From Isoetes taiwanensis (taxonomy: Eukaryota > Streptophyta > Lycopodiopsida > Isoetales > Isoetaceae): a stretch of DNA of 64,000 nucleotides. The DNA lies in NCBI GenBank assembly GCA_021234155.1, contig JAJEKV010000014.1, positions 642,949 to 706,948 of the forward strand, written 5' to 3'. This document shows positions 32,831-44,269 of the stretch, piece after piece; the stretch's first letter is position 1, and each line of letters opens with the position of its first letter. Under the pieces are notes generated by a model. It was not told the DNA's origin. It made no database searches and was given only the letters and a program-made list of their open reading frames with translations. The position numbers were made by a program, and so were the translations under genes.

Positions 32831-33573
32831 GAATCGATAGGAGAGTGGAAGGTAGATTAAAAAGTCTACTTCCATCCCACGGAAGTAGACGACCTTGAGA
32901 GATAAGAGGTCATTCAGGCATGCATTAATAGGAAAGCACCTCTAGTCAATGCCTACCACGGGAAGGACGTCATCCTTCACGCCCAAATACGGGAAGGACG
33001 CCACTCTTCACGCCAAAGGCAACTAAAGGTGTAGGCATGGGTGATCATCCTAGGCATGATAGGGCGCTGTCTCCACGGCCAAGATGGAAGAAACATAATC
33101 TTCCTACGCCGGGAGATTAGTCTTGCATCCATGTAAATTGTAATTAATGGGTGGTTCCCTAACAACCAACCTTATAATAATTAAATGTATACTGACGTAG
33201 TGTTGGACCTAGGCCAATAGGAGAGTTTAGCGGCAGGAAGGTCGCACTGCAAAGACTTGGCAACACATATTTTGTCATAATGTGTTGTAAGGAAACGATA
33301 TGGAACCTTAATTAGAGAATTTTGGAACTATGTTAATAATAATGGTATAAGCCATAAAGTTTTGTGAATAATAGACGATAAAGCAAGAGGATGAAAGAAC
33401 CTCTTATCATAGTATAATATTAAACAAGGATGTGTTATGATAAATTAAAATATTAACTTGGGGTAATTATGTTGTAAAATTATCTGTATCAAATGTAATT
33501 GCAGGATACGCAGGTTTCCAAGGTGGGGAGACGCGTGATGCTGAGGACAACATCAATTCAAGGTGGTGAGATT
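32831..33573 (+). other. Gypsy 3' untranslated region and polypurine tract
   Basis: Non-coding end of the element. It contains short duplicated segments (GGTCGGCTCGTCACCGAA twice near 32796-32834; GGGAAGGACG with CACTCTTCACGCC repeats near 32960-33010). It ends with AATTCAAGGTGGTGAGA just before TGTGACG of the LTR. Confidence 0.65.
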
Positions 33574-35328
33574 GTGACGTTCCAGTATAATATACGATCC
33601 AAATACGTATATTATACTACCACGTCACACGTACATGTCATCAGGACAAGTACGGGCGAAACGTAAAGGGTTGCACCTAGGGGGCAACCTCGTATGTTGT
33701 GTATGTTTAATAAACATATCCCGGGGATACCACTTAGTGTATAAGGGATACGCCATGTGCGAGGAAGGGGTCATAAAAAACCCCTTCGTATACGCTTTTT
33801 TTAAGGTCTAAAAAACCCCTTTCCGTATGAAATACATCACTAGAGATTGGATTTTTTAAGGTCTAAAGAACCCCTTCCCGTACATATTCGTACGCTTTAG
33901 GTTAAAAAAAACCCCTTATCGTCCACTCACATGGTATATACGGCCTACACTATGTGAATCCCCCGGGAAACATATACAACTATGAACCCCTATTGCCAAA
34001 TGGCAAAACCCCATTTGGCCAATGTTAACCTAACCCTAAAAGTCCCCATATAAGGGCTTTTCTTAAACCCTAAACCTTTCTCCTTTTCGCAATTAGGGTT
34101 TCCTTGGGTCATTCCGGCCAAGCCAAGACCCTAGTTCGCATTGCCAGGCTCTGAAAAGCTGCATTTGCACAACAGATCTTCTAGCAGCAGCCGCCTTCGG
34201 CCTGAACGAAGGCATGGACGCATTCCGAGGAGGAGGAGCGAGTCAGGGATCAGGTAAATGGTCATTCTATTGTGCAATGCCGCATTTTAGTCCGGCAATG
34301 AGTTGGTTTAGCATGTTAGTTCAGCCTTAGAGGCCTTATAGATTCCAAGATCACAAGCTCTAACAAAGGAACCTAACTCTGGATGTTTAGGTAGATAGGT
34401 TAGATGTTATTCTACATTTCAGTTCTTTATGATGATGGTGATTCCACTCTGTGCTCTCTTATGTATTGGGAAGGGGGGTGGAGACCCTGTAGCAGATGAT
34501 CCTAGATAGCCTCATTAATTCCCAATTAATGCGGCCTGTGCACAGGAGCCCGCCTGATTGTGGGTGGCGGGGCTAGACCGAGGGATAAGGGGGGTTTGTC
34601 CCATCACAGATTGATCCCTTTGGTGTGTAAAGCCTACCAGGGATCTCAGTGGGCTAGGCTTAATGGTTTGCCACTGCGTGTGGGCAAGGCATGAGCTTGA
34701 CACCTCTTGGGTGATGCGTCACCTTCAATGGGGTTCAAGTCGAATAAGGGCAGTGGCCCTCTAGCCGCCTGTGATGGGCATGCATGCCTCTGGAGGGGAG
34801 GTGACTCTCCTCCTGCCTCATCGGAGCTGGGGAGATGCAACTCAGCAGTAGCCCTCTTGGCTATGCACCCGGCAGGCTATAATCCGGTCCCAATACTTTT
34901 CAAATGTGCACGGGAGGGGCGAATGGAGTGGACTACCCAATAGCCATGTTCTTATGCCAGCCCAATCCATTTGCCATGAATTCGGTCTGCATTGACTTCT
35001 GGACGCCCAAACCGTCAGTCGATCCCCCATGAGTCTGAGATCTGGGTAGGATCCCCTTTGGTTGCTAATGTTGATGATGTTGCTCTTGTTATATTGTGAT
35101 GTATTCACCCTTTGGGGTGACTTTATTGATGTATTGATATTATGTGCTCATGTTTATTCGTGCTTCCGCAGCTAGGTCAACCCGAAGGAAGAACCCATCC
35201 ACTCTTCCGTGCTGGCCCATCTCTTGGGATTAGTGTCAGGTGGATGGCCCCTGCCAGTTTGGCTATCAGGGGGATGAACTCCACCTTCTGATACGATGGG
35301 AGCATCGTAGAGGAAGTAGGGGACGTCA
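33574..35328 (+). mobile_element. LTR, probable 3' LTR of the gypsy element
   Basis: It begins TGTGACGTTCC after a polypurine tract and ends GGGGACGTCA at 35328. It is the same family as the inverted LTR at 8713-10357, with near-identical blocks throughout. The first ~58 bp are palindromic. It contains a 248-bp MITE (33720-33967). About 53 bp later a copia-type primer-binding site follows, so the right part may belong to the copia element. See the finding on the junction. Confidence 0.75.
33720..33967. mobile_element. 248-bp MITE inside the LTR
   Basis: It is flanked by the 8-bp duplication AAACATAT (33712-33719 and 33968-33975). Terminal inverted repeats are CCCGGGGATACCACTTAGTG at the left and CCCGGGGGATTCACATAGTG read inwards from the right. 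The LTR copy at 8713-10357 lacks it and shows the empty site. It is hAT-like by TSD length. Confidence 0.88.
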
Positions 35329-35403
35329 TAGTTTGCAAGTGTGTCTGATAATAATAATAATCTCTATAGCTGTATTCTTCATTGGTATCAGAGCCAGGTT
35401 GCA

Positions 35404-36329
35404 ATGTCTACTAGATTTGGAGCAAATCTACTGAATGCTATAGAGGTTTTTAAAGGTGAAGGAGGTTTTCAAATTTGGAAACAAAGTATAAGAGAAGTTC
35501 TAGAGTTGAAAATTTGTGGTATTTGATAGATGAAAATACTGTCAGACGTACCAGTGCAAATGTAACTGGAAGGACATCTAGTGCAGGGGAAACAAGCTCA
35601 AGTTCAACTTCTGGGGAATCTGTTATTGGAGGATCTAGAGGATCCGCAATAGTTACAGTTACATCAGAAGTAAGTGATGAAAGATTAAATATTATGGAAG
35701 CTCAAGCTATTATATCATGCAAAGTTGGATCAGTAATCAAGCTAAGAGGTATGTCCCCAAAGGATATGTGGCAATACATGGTGAAGGCGTATGAGGCAAA
35801 ATCATCATCTCAAATAGACGTTTTGGAAAAACAACTTAAACAGCTTAAACTATATCATAAAGATGCTCTTACAGAATTCCTTGAGAAATTTGATTCTATT
35901 ATCGTAGATCTAGAAGGAGCAGGCATTATTTTGAATAAAGAATACCAGATCTTAGAAGTTGCAAGGTCAGTTTCACATAGGGATCATTTAGCTACATTAC
36001 TGACGAATGCGGCCAGATCAAAGGAACATGCAATCCAGATGTTACGAACAGAGTTTGAGCAAAGTACCATTGGGCGTGATGATGATGATCAGACATCAGA
36101 AGTCCTGTATAAAGGTAAATTTAAAGCTAAAAAGAAGGGTAGCTCAAGTGGCTCTAATAAAGGCAAAATCGGGCCATGCTATCACTGTGATAGTTATGGT
36201 CATTTGAAAAGTGACCGCCCGAAGTTGGGAAGAGATTATAATTGTGAAGGAAAAGGGCAGTTGGCTGTGAACTATCCAAGCCCTAAAGTGGCAGGGGCAA
36301 AAATACAACTTCTCGAGAAGAACATATAA
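35404..36329 (+). pseudogene. Copia gag
   Basis: It starts MSTRFGANLLNAIEVFKGEG eight bases after the primer-binding site, shifts frame near 35520, and continues with MWQYMVKAYEAKSSSQ, LEKQLKQLKLYHKDALTEF and FDSIIVDLEGAGI (UBN2-type gag core). The zinc knuckle reads CYHCDSYGHLKSDR, so the fourth ligand Cys is replaced by Arg. The product could not pack RNA normally. Confidence 0.8.
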
Positions 36330-36438
36330 ACAGATGTAGAGGCAGTGCAAGAAGGAATCCAACAATTAATCTTGCACAGGAAACATGAGGAGAAGAAGAC
36401 GAACAAAATGAGGATGAAGAGGTATGTAAGTCTGAATT

Positions 36439-37510
36439 ATGTGCTTTGATACAAGCAAACAATGTAATCATAAACTCTTGATTTTAGATTCAGGAGCTGA
36501 AAGGACAGTGATGTGTTCATCAAAGCTGCTCAAAGAATGCAAAGTAAATAATGGTGGACATGTTCAGCTGGGGAATGGTGATCTCCAAGAGATTAAAGAT
36601 TGTGGGATGCTTGAACTTTTCAATCTTGAAGGGAAAGTAGTTAAATTAAAAGAAGTGCTGTGCGTTCCTAGTCTAGTTAGGAACTTGATTTCCATATCTC
36701 AACTTGTAGATAAAGTCTTGTTTGAAAGACTTCAATGTAAGGTCATGATGGATAATAAAATCGTGTTTATTGGAAGACGGGTTGGAAATTTGTTTGGTTT
36801 AGATGTTGAATCCTGTTTGCCAAGTAATAATCTTATAACAATTCCTACAATTGAAACATGGCATGAGAGGTTATGCCATATAAATTCAAAGGCGGTTGAG
36901 CTGTTAATTAAAAAGGGATATTGAGTGCGCAACAATGCAAAACTGAAAATTTCAAATGTGCTGGATGTATTCTTGGGAAAAATAGCAAACTTCCATTTAA
37001 AAAGTCATCATACAGAGTGCTGGATCTTGTGCATACAGATTTGTGCAGACCCTTAAATATCACAAGCTTATCAGGCAAAAAATATTTCATTTTTATCAAT
37101 GACTTTAGCAGAAAGTGCAAGGTTTACTACTTAAAGTCTAAAGATTTAGCATTTGAGGCCTTTAAGGATTATCTGAATGAGGTGGAAGTGGAAACAGGTA
37201 GAAAAATTAAATGTCTACGATCAGATAGGGGAGGAGAATACTTATCAAGTGAATTCAAATAATACTGCAGGAATCATGGAATCAAATGACAATTAACTTG
37301 CAGATTTTCCCCTCAATAAAATGGAGTTGCAGAGAGGACAAATCGTACAATATTGAATGCCATAAGAAGCATGCTGAAATTTGCTGGCCTGCCTAATTTT
37401 TTGTGGAAAGAAGCAACAAAGGTTGCTGTATATGTAGAAAATTTGCTGCCATCTATAAGTACCATGGATACTGTGCCCGACATGCTTTGGACGGGGAAAA
37501 TACCTACTGG
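36439..37510 (+). pseudogene. Copia protease-integrase
   Basis: The protease site LLILDSGAERTVM is followed by the VQLGNGDLQEI and LVRNLISISQL segments. GAG-pre-integrase is WHERLCHINSKAVELLIKKGY. The integrase begins CAGCILGKNSKLPFKKSS, DLVHTDLCRPLN, then FINDFSRKCKVYYLKSK, then CLRSDRGGEYLSSEFK and NGVAERTNRTILNAIRSML. Stops interrupt it at 36922, 37260, 37287 and 37317. The last three replace the Gln, Arg and Gln expected in the family. Confidence 0.85.
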
Positions 37511-38515
37511 GTGGCTTGAATACAATAGGGAAGATGAAGCACTAGAAAAGGAAGATACTGTGTTTCGATTACATTGGATAAATTTGTTTCTGCGTGCTCT
37601 TCATTAGATTCAGATAATTCAGAAGAGTTATCTGAAATAAGCTCATAAAGAATATGAGGATGAGCTGTTGAAGGGTTGCATGGCATCTCCGAAGAGGATA
37701 GCTATAATTAAAATACCCCTAGAAGCTCTGAAATGATAATGAAGAGATAGAATCCAAAGGTACTTCCACTTATTTGTCAGTTGATGAAGTGGCTCTAGTG
37801 GATGAAAAGTTGCTTAGTGCGCGCGCGTGCGCATGTGAGATCTGATCCCCTCTTCCCAAGGGGGGGGGGATAAAAGCTAATATGCCTTCAAGCGTTCTTT
37901 ATCTGAAATCCTTGTGAATATGTGACAACTTTTTTATATCTGAAATCCTTTTTGAATTGTAATTGTATATCTACCTTCCAATGATCCTTCGTATAATACT
38001 TTTGATTAGGTTACTTATAAAAAACACAACAGTTTCTCCTTCTGACTATACATGGCATTTCTTGCAATTCAGCATAGCATGGCAGATAATTGCAGATATG
38101 AAACATGAAATGCTTGTTAGCATATATAATGAATAAGCAGATAAAGTCGAGTTAAAAAAGAATTGCTTATTAACTAATCCAAGGGCTCTCTGCCTTCTCT
38201 TCTAAAATAAATTATTCATCTGGATGAGGTAAAACTTGTTCGCAGCTTGCATTTCTTGTAAAGTGATGGCCTTTCACTATTTACAATTTTACAAAAAATT
38301 TGTTTGCATCGATGTCAAAACAGTGTTATCCATTCAAGACACAAGCTTCTAATATAGATCCAGTGCCTACTAGTATACCAAAGACGAAATCACCTGCTTC
38401 GTACAATAACTATAATAGAAATTCGTTGAACCTGATAGTTTTCTCCAGGTTCTCGCTCAAATGGATGATGCCTGAAGAATTCTTCAAGTCACCATTTGCA
38501 AGAAAATGTCTAAGG
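37511..38515. other. Spacer with Z-DNA-type and G-run tracts
   Basis: No gene. It holds an alternating GCGCGCGCGTGCGC run (about 37818-37832) and a G9 run followed by ATAAAAG (about 37861-37876). The latter could be a decayed polypurine tract of the copia element, but no LTR follows. Confidence 0.45.
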
Positions 38516-39675
38516 GGGTGTAAATATGGTAATGCTACCCAAAAAGCACTGTCCGGACAAGTGTTGTAAGTGCTTTAGGTGCTTTACCCTCGAGTGCTTT
38601 TTCGTTCAACGACATCGTTTGATGATTACTCCAGAAATAGAACGGATCATCCCGTGGAGGTAGGGATCGATGATATGGATGATCCCGCGCGAATTGGGAG
38701 ATGAATTTTCATGTTTGGCGGGATTTCTAGATGGCGGGATTCTTGGAGGAAATTCTTGGTTGTCATTCTTTGAAGATTTCACAGAACTTGAGATTTGTCT
38801 TCAATTCCAATCAATTCAATCTTTGATCCGTTCTCATGGCTGATAATTCACTTGCAATTCTCAATCCAGAATGCCAATCCCAATTCTAATTCGAGAGCAT
38901 TGCTGATCGGGAAAGGAGAATTTATCCGGATTTTGAAGCCAAGAGGAAGAGAGAATCGAGAAAGAGATTGAAACTAAAGGAAAAAGAAAACATTGCACCA
39001 AATGAGAAGAAGAGAAAACATTTTCTCGATTGATAGAAGGTTGCAAGAGGCATCAAAAGAGCTAAGCGACTCTTTTAATCACATTGTGAGGAATGTTTGA
39101 GAGGATTTAGACAAAGGGAGAATTCTTCAAAGACTTTTGAAGAAAAATACACATTACCATTGCAAGGAGAATTACGGATCCCAAGAACACGGCTGTAATG
39201 CATACCATGATTTCCAATGTCAGAGACACAATGCAGCCCCAAAAATGCAAAGAAAAAGCGATATTTTGCAAGCAAGAAAGAGCACTCTACAAATGGCGAC
39301 TGTTGGGGCCCGGGGATCAATCAATGCAATTTCAAGGGTTCTATCTATTCCACGAAAAACATTTGCCATGGCATTTAGAAGACAATTTTTGCGAGAATCA
39401 AGCCGGCCCCTGGTCAATGTTTGGAAGGAAGAAAAGAAAAGATGCCTTCAATTTGAAGAAATAGCCACGGTCGGGGAAGTATTGGGACGAAAATACCGAG
39501 TATCACCTTATAAGAAGCATGTGAGGAAGCATTTGAATGATAAAGGTGAGAAAATTGATCATCCTATTCATCCGCTAGAGATGACACAGGTATAGTTTCG
39601 ACCATACATTTTGAATGCTTTCTTTTCTTTCTTTTGTTTAGAAAGTAACTAAATTTTTTCATTGTGCGGGTTCAA

Positions 39676-41500
39676 CTATATCTTGGTTTCAAGAAGGAAC
39701 ATCCGGATATGAAGATGTCAAAGAAGCTTTTTCGGCTGAAGCCAAGCTACATTAGAAAATTAAAAGAAAGGGGAGACTGTTCTTTGCGCCAATACCATTT
39801 GCATTTAGAATTTGCAAAGGCAGGCCATCAATAATATGAGGACAGATCCTCATGGTGTTCACAAGGAATGTAAATGTAAGTGCAAAGTTTGTGGCCCAGG
39901 TCAGATCTGTATGGCCAAGGAGAACACCATTAAATCAACTAATGATTATTGGAGAATGGTGGTGTGCCAAAAGGATGAGAGTGAAGAGTGGCATAAGCAC
40001 GTGTGTTTGATGCAGACTTGTACAAAGTGTGGGTTAAAGAAGTAAGTATGGTTTCCTTTTGCTTGTACATTACTTTTAAGTAGTATCTAATCTAAACCGG
40101 TTTCCTGTCGATAGTCTTGGTCATCTTTTCCTCAACGAGTTATCTTGTCCAGGTTGTATGTGAGTGTCCCCGCTTAAAAGGAATGCTTCGACTTCACTCA
40201 AACACAGGAAAAGATTGAGTGTTCATGCTGCAGGATTTATGTTCTCTCGAAATTTCAAAGTCACGCTACCTTGAAATAACTAAGTGCGTAACTAAATCAC
40301 ATTGTGCCTTGCTTTTATTTGAAGCACTAAGGTTTGCGAGGTATTCTCTGAGTTGTTAGAGTCTAATCCAGGTGATAGAATTCCAAAATTATCCTATTAG
40401 AGTGATGTGCAAAATCTTGGATTACGCGGGGACATTGACCAATTCTTGACCCGGTCGGTGTGATCATTTTCAACAAGCTCGATGCAAGACTTGATCGGTG
40501 AATCCACATATTCTCAGCCCCTTTGAGTTCATGCCAAGATTAAAATCATTTGCAAAACCATTAGGTTGTGGCTGTAAGGAGTCTTAGAGTCTAGACTTTT
40601 TTTTTCTTGAATTGGGAAAGTTAACAGAATTGATACATCCGCCATTATTGTTTTTGTATTGCGGGTTGCCAACATGTCCTAAAGAGAGGAACAAGCAAAA
40701 GTCTATCAATGTCCAATGGAAAGTATTTGAAAAGGTACTAACTATCAAATTCAAGCATATTACTTTTTAGGAGTTGAGCTAATCATTTGACATTGAACCG
40801 ACGGCAGAAGAAGTCCAAAGAAAGAATCTTGCCAAGCTATCTAAGAAACACGCAAAGGTTACTAGATTGGCCTACAAGGAGGCGATCCTTTTGAATTTAA
40901 TGAGCATGCAACAAAGACTATGAAGTCTTTTGTTCCACATAATTATAAAGCTCATTGGCAAGCTAAGGAATTCAAGAAATGCTTGGCAACCATACCGGAT
41001 GATACTATTGTTTACATCATAGACTTTGCAGAAAATTACGGATTTAAGATCCAACAGAAGCTCAATCTGTCATTGGCATCTTGATCAGGTGTCAATTCTA
41101 GTGCATATTACTTACAGGAGGATGAAGAAAGAAGAAGAAGAAGAAAGAAGGAAAGAGAGGAAGAGAGCTTGAACAAGAAGAACAAGGACTCGGCCAAGGA
41201 GAAGAGAAAACAAACTCTCAAAGGTATTGTAAAGGAGACTCATTTCTATATTAGTGATGACAAAACACATGACCGCGAATTTGTCCAACATTGTCTACAA
41301 ATGCATCTTTGATTGGTTGCAAAGTATTGGAGTTGAATATAAGAAACATGTATTTTGGAGTGATGGTTGTTCTTCTTCACAGTTCAAGTCTTCAAGACCA
41401 TTCCATTTTCTTGGTAGATTTTATGGGAGAAAGGGTAAGGATCTCCTATGGAATTTTTACTAGCTCACATGGCAAAGGTGAGCATGATGGTCTTTGAATG
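39676..41500 (+). pseudogene. DDE-type transposase remnant
   Basis: Pieces in shifting frames: YLGFKKEHPDMKMSKKLFRL, GDCSLRQYHLHLEFA, a cysteine cluster (ECKCKCKVCGPGQICM, HVCLMQTCTKCGLKK), VYIIDFAENYGFK (about 41015-41045), FWSDGCSSSQFKSSRPFHF and FTSSHGKGEHDG (about 41350-41490). The DFAENY, SDG-x4-QFK and SHGKG-x-x-DG motifs in this order are those of a transposase-like protein family I know mainly from animal genomes. The carboxylates in these motifs are good candidates for metal ligands. Introns and stops break it into at least five blocks. I do not assign a superfamily firmly. Confidence 0.6.
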
Positions 41501-43317
41501 CGTTTATAAAGAGGATACTAACTCAAGAGCAAATGAAGTACAATGGATGCAAAGCTGCGGTGTGCACATGAGGTTGTTAATTTTCTCCAATTGTACTTTC
41601 AAAATCATCCATCGATAATGATATCAAAAGGTATTATTCCTTTTTTTGTTGTTTTTAGGCGGTCTTTGAATTCTATTTGTCCGGACTTAAAAGCACTTAC
41701 AAAGACTTGATGTTCTGAGGTTATTACGGGAGGTGGAGTCTTCAAACATTGGCGGATCTGAAAAAATTGAATGCCATACCTTGAAGGGAACAACAAAGAT
41801 TCAACGCATCGGGCCATGTGACAAGGAAAACTCTTTGAAGGTAGCTTATAGACCATTGTCATGCTTTTGCAACTATTGCATTCAATTCAAGTGGGATAAA
41901 TGTGTGTATGTGAGTGAATTGGTGATTGGGAGAACAATGAGTTGAGGTTAAAGGAGCCTAGGAATACGGTGACAACATTGAAAATGAAGAAGAGGCCGAG
42001 AGTTTGATAATGAGGAAGAAGAAGAGGATGAAGATGATGTAATGAGTTCCATGATAGAAGTGGGGGATAATTTTGTTGTAAATCTTTGAAGAAGGTAATG
42101 AAGAAGGGGTAGATTTTTATGTGCTTAGGCACCTTTGAAGCAAAAGAATACTTTGCTAGAAAATTATAAGGATGGATGGGGGAATGTGTTTGGGGTAGAA
42201 GAAGTTATTGTCTCGGGACTTTATTATAAACAAATTCCAGGTAGTCTAAATTTTGAGGTGATGGAGGACAAACTTGAGGCAAGTGTTTATAGCCATCTTG
42301 TAAGACTGTCAAAGTTTGACATGATTACGGATGAAGATGACTCTAACATGTATACCATGAATGAAGACACTTGCCAACAAATCATGAGTAGTCTTCCAAC
42401 TACCTCATAGAAGGTAATGGATGAAGTATAATGGATGCAAAGCTGCGGGATCAAAAGGTATTTTCCCCTTTTTTAGTTGTTTTAGCATGTTACGATAAGT
42501 CTTTGCCACATCACTTAAAAGCACTTACGACACTAACATTACGGAGGTTTTTTTTCGGGAGGCGAGTCTTCAAAATTTGAATCTAGTGGGAGGTTAATTC
42601 CTGAATTACGATCTTTGGGAGGTGCAAAAAAGTTGACTTGCCGGGGACATTGACCAAATTTTGACCTGGTCGGTGTCATCAATATGAACAAGGTCGATGC
42701 AATACTTAGGTCCAAAATCAATCCACATCTTCTCAACTCCTTTGAGTTCTGCCAAGATTAAAATCATTTGCAAAGCGGTTTGGGTTGTGGGCATGTAATT
42801 AGTCTTGGAGTCTCAACTATTTTTTCTTGAATTGGGAAAGCATCACATCTGCACAATTAACTTTGCAATTTCAAGAAAATTCATAAAAGAACACAATATG
42901 AAAGAGAATGAAGATATATTACATTGCAAGATGGTACAAAATTCTTTTGTAGTTACAAAATGGAGGCAAATCTGCACTCTCATAGTATCTGTACAAAATG
43001 GAGGCAAATCTGCACTCACATACTTACATGCCTCTATGTAACAAAATTGAGGCAATTTAAAAAGTTTACACTAGGATCAGGAATCTAAAAACTTCTGTAG
43101 ATGAACCAACTGGTCTGCACTGAAAACATTTCGATGTGCATCAACTAACCACTGAATCTGGCCCTTGCAGTATGCTTTGACCAGCAGCTTTTCTTATCTG
43201 CTCAATGTCTGCTGGAATAATTCTTCAAGAACACCCAAGGAAAGACTTGTATAACATTACGCTCTAGTGTTATCCTTGATCTGACTAAAGTATCTTGACA
43301 TGTGTAACTTTGTCTAA

Positions 43318-43840
43318 TTATTGGAAGCAAATAAGCGTCCGGAATTGTATCGGGTTGGTGACGGTGAAAGTAGGCACCATAATGGAAGTAAATGGTGGGG
43401 ACAGAAATGTCTTGTAAACCTCATCATCTGCAAGAATTACATTTCTGCCATACTCAGGGAAAGCTGCATATACCTTATGGAGTGGCTTCATAAAAATAGG
43501 ATTAGAAGACTCCAAAGGATACTTGAAAGGCATCTCATCACGAAAAACTCGGTCCCAAATGAAGATGAATTTGTCTTTCTTAGCGGGACATAGGACATCA
43601 AGCACCTCATGAACATTAAATCTGTTCATAGAGGACCAAATGGCTAAGTCATACCCGGTAAGATGCTTCCTCCAAGAAAGCATGTACTCCGACTTTGAAT
43701 ACAACTACTTTGTTAGTTGTTGATGATTTTAATAATTGAGGGTTTATCTTTTTAAGATCATCCCTCAATTGATTACTTCTTCTAAAGGTCTTCACGAAGC
43801 GCCATTAAGATCTAGAATCAGCAATCTCTTTTGCCTAATA
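43318..43840 (-). pseudogene. Captured FCP1-like phosphatase domain
   Basis: On the minus strand the start motif KRLLILDLNG (about 43836-43810) is followed after a stop and frameshift by VGVHAFLEEASYR and then a 128-codon open frame. That frame carries YDLAIWSSMNRFNVHEVLD, KFIFIWDRVF, FMKPLHKVYAAFPEYGRN, VILADDEVYKTFLSPPFTSI and MVPTF. This is the FCP1/NIF (HAD-type) phosphatase fold: DLNG in place of DLDGT, then WSS and DDE-x-Y. The DxDxT nucleophile pair appears as D-L-N, so the parent was probably one of the plant FCP1-like proteins without a canonical second Asp. It lies inside the transposon, antisense to the transposase, which fits gene capture. Confidence 0.75.
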
Positions 43841-44269
43841 ACAATTGGCGGTCGCGGTGGAACTTGAAGCTACATTTACACTTTGTACTTGATGGACCTA
43901 ACATTCACAACATTAATCAAGTGAATACACACCCAAATTCAAGTACAAATATTGAGATTAAATTAAAAAGCACAAGACACGGAAGTTAATTGGGATACAT
44001 TTAAGTCCTCATCACTTTGGACTACTTGGTCACTCCACGAAGATTCTGAAAAGACAACTCAAATAATGAATACAATAATTTAAGAATTCAAATTAAACAA
44101 TCGGGGAATGAATTATTACGCTCAAGGGATGTTGTTATTCCCCCTCATGGATTCAATCATTTTTTGCAAGTTTTGTACCTTTATCTTGTCTGAGATAGTC
44201 TTTGCGGCTTGTACATTTGGTGCGAGGGTTCTAGTATTGGCTGCTCTTCATGAACTTCTTTTTGAACTT

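Larger units (their letters stand above)
23899..33573 (+). mobile_element. Ty3/gypsy chromovirus, decayed, internal region
   Basis: In order: an extra ORF (23.9-24.75 kb), gag with CCHC knuckle, aspartic protease, reverse transcriptase interrupted by a 3.16-kb insertion, RNase H, integrase and a C-terminal chromodomain-like segment, then a purine-rich tract (AAGGTGGTGAGA) and an LTR at 33574. The gene order PR-RT-RH-INT plus chromodomain defines chromoviruses. In-frame stops and a gag frameshift show that it is inactive. The 5' LTR is not found. Confidence 0.85.
35329..37510 (+). mobile_element. Ty1/copia retrotransposon, truncated after integrase
   Basis: A primer-binding site TGGTATCAGAGCC (35383-35395) follows an LTR end (TGTATTCTTCA, 35371-35381). 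Then come gag, protease and integrase in copia order. Reverse transcriptase and RNase H are absent: homology stops near 37507 in the integrase tail (DMLWTGKIPTGWL) and unrelated AT-rich sequence follows. There is no 3' LTR in this window. Confidence 0.82.
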
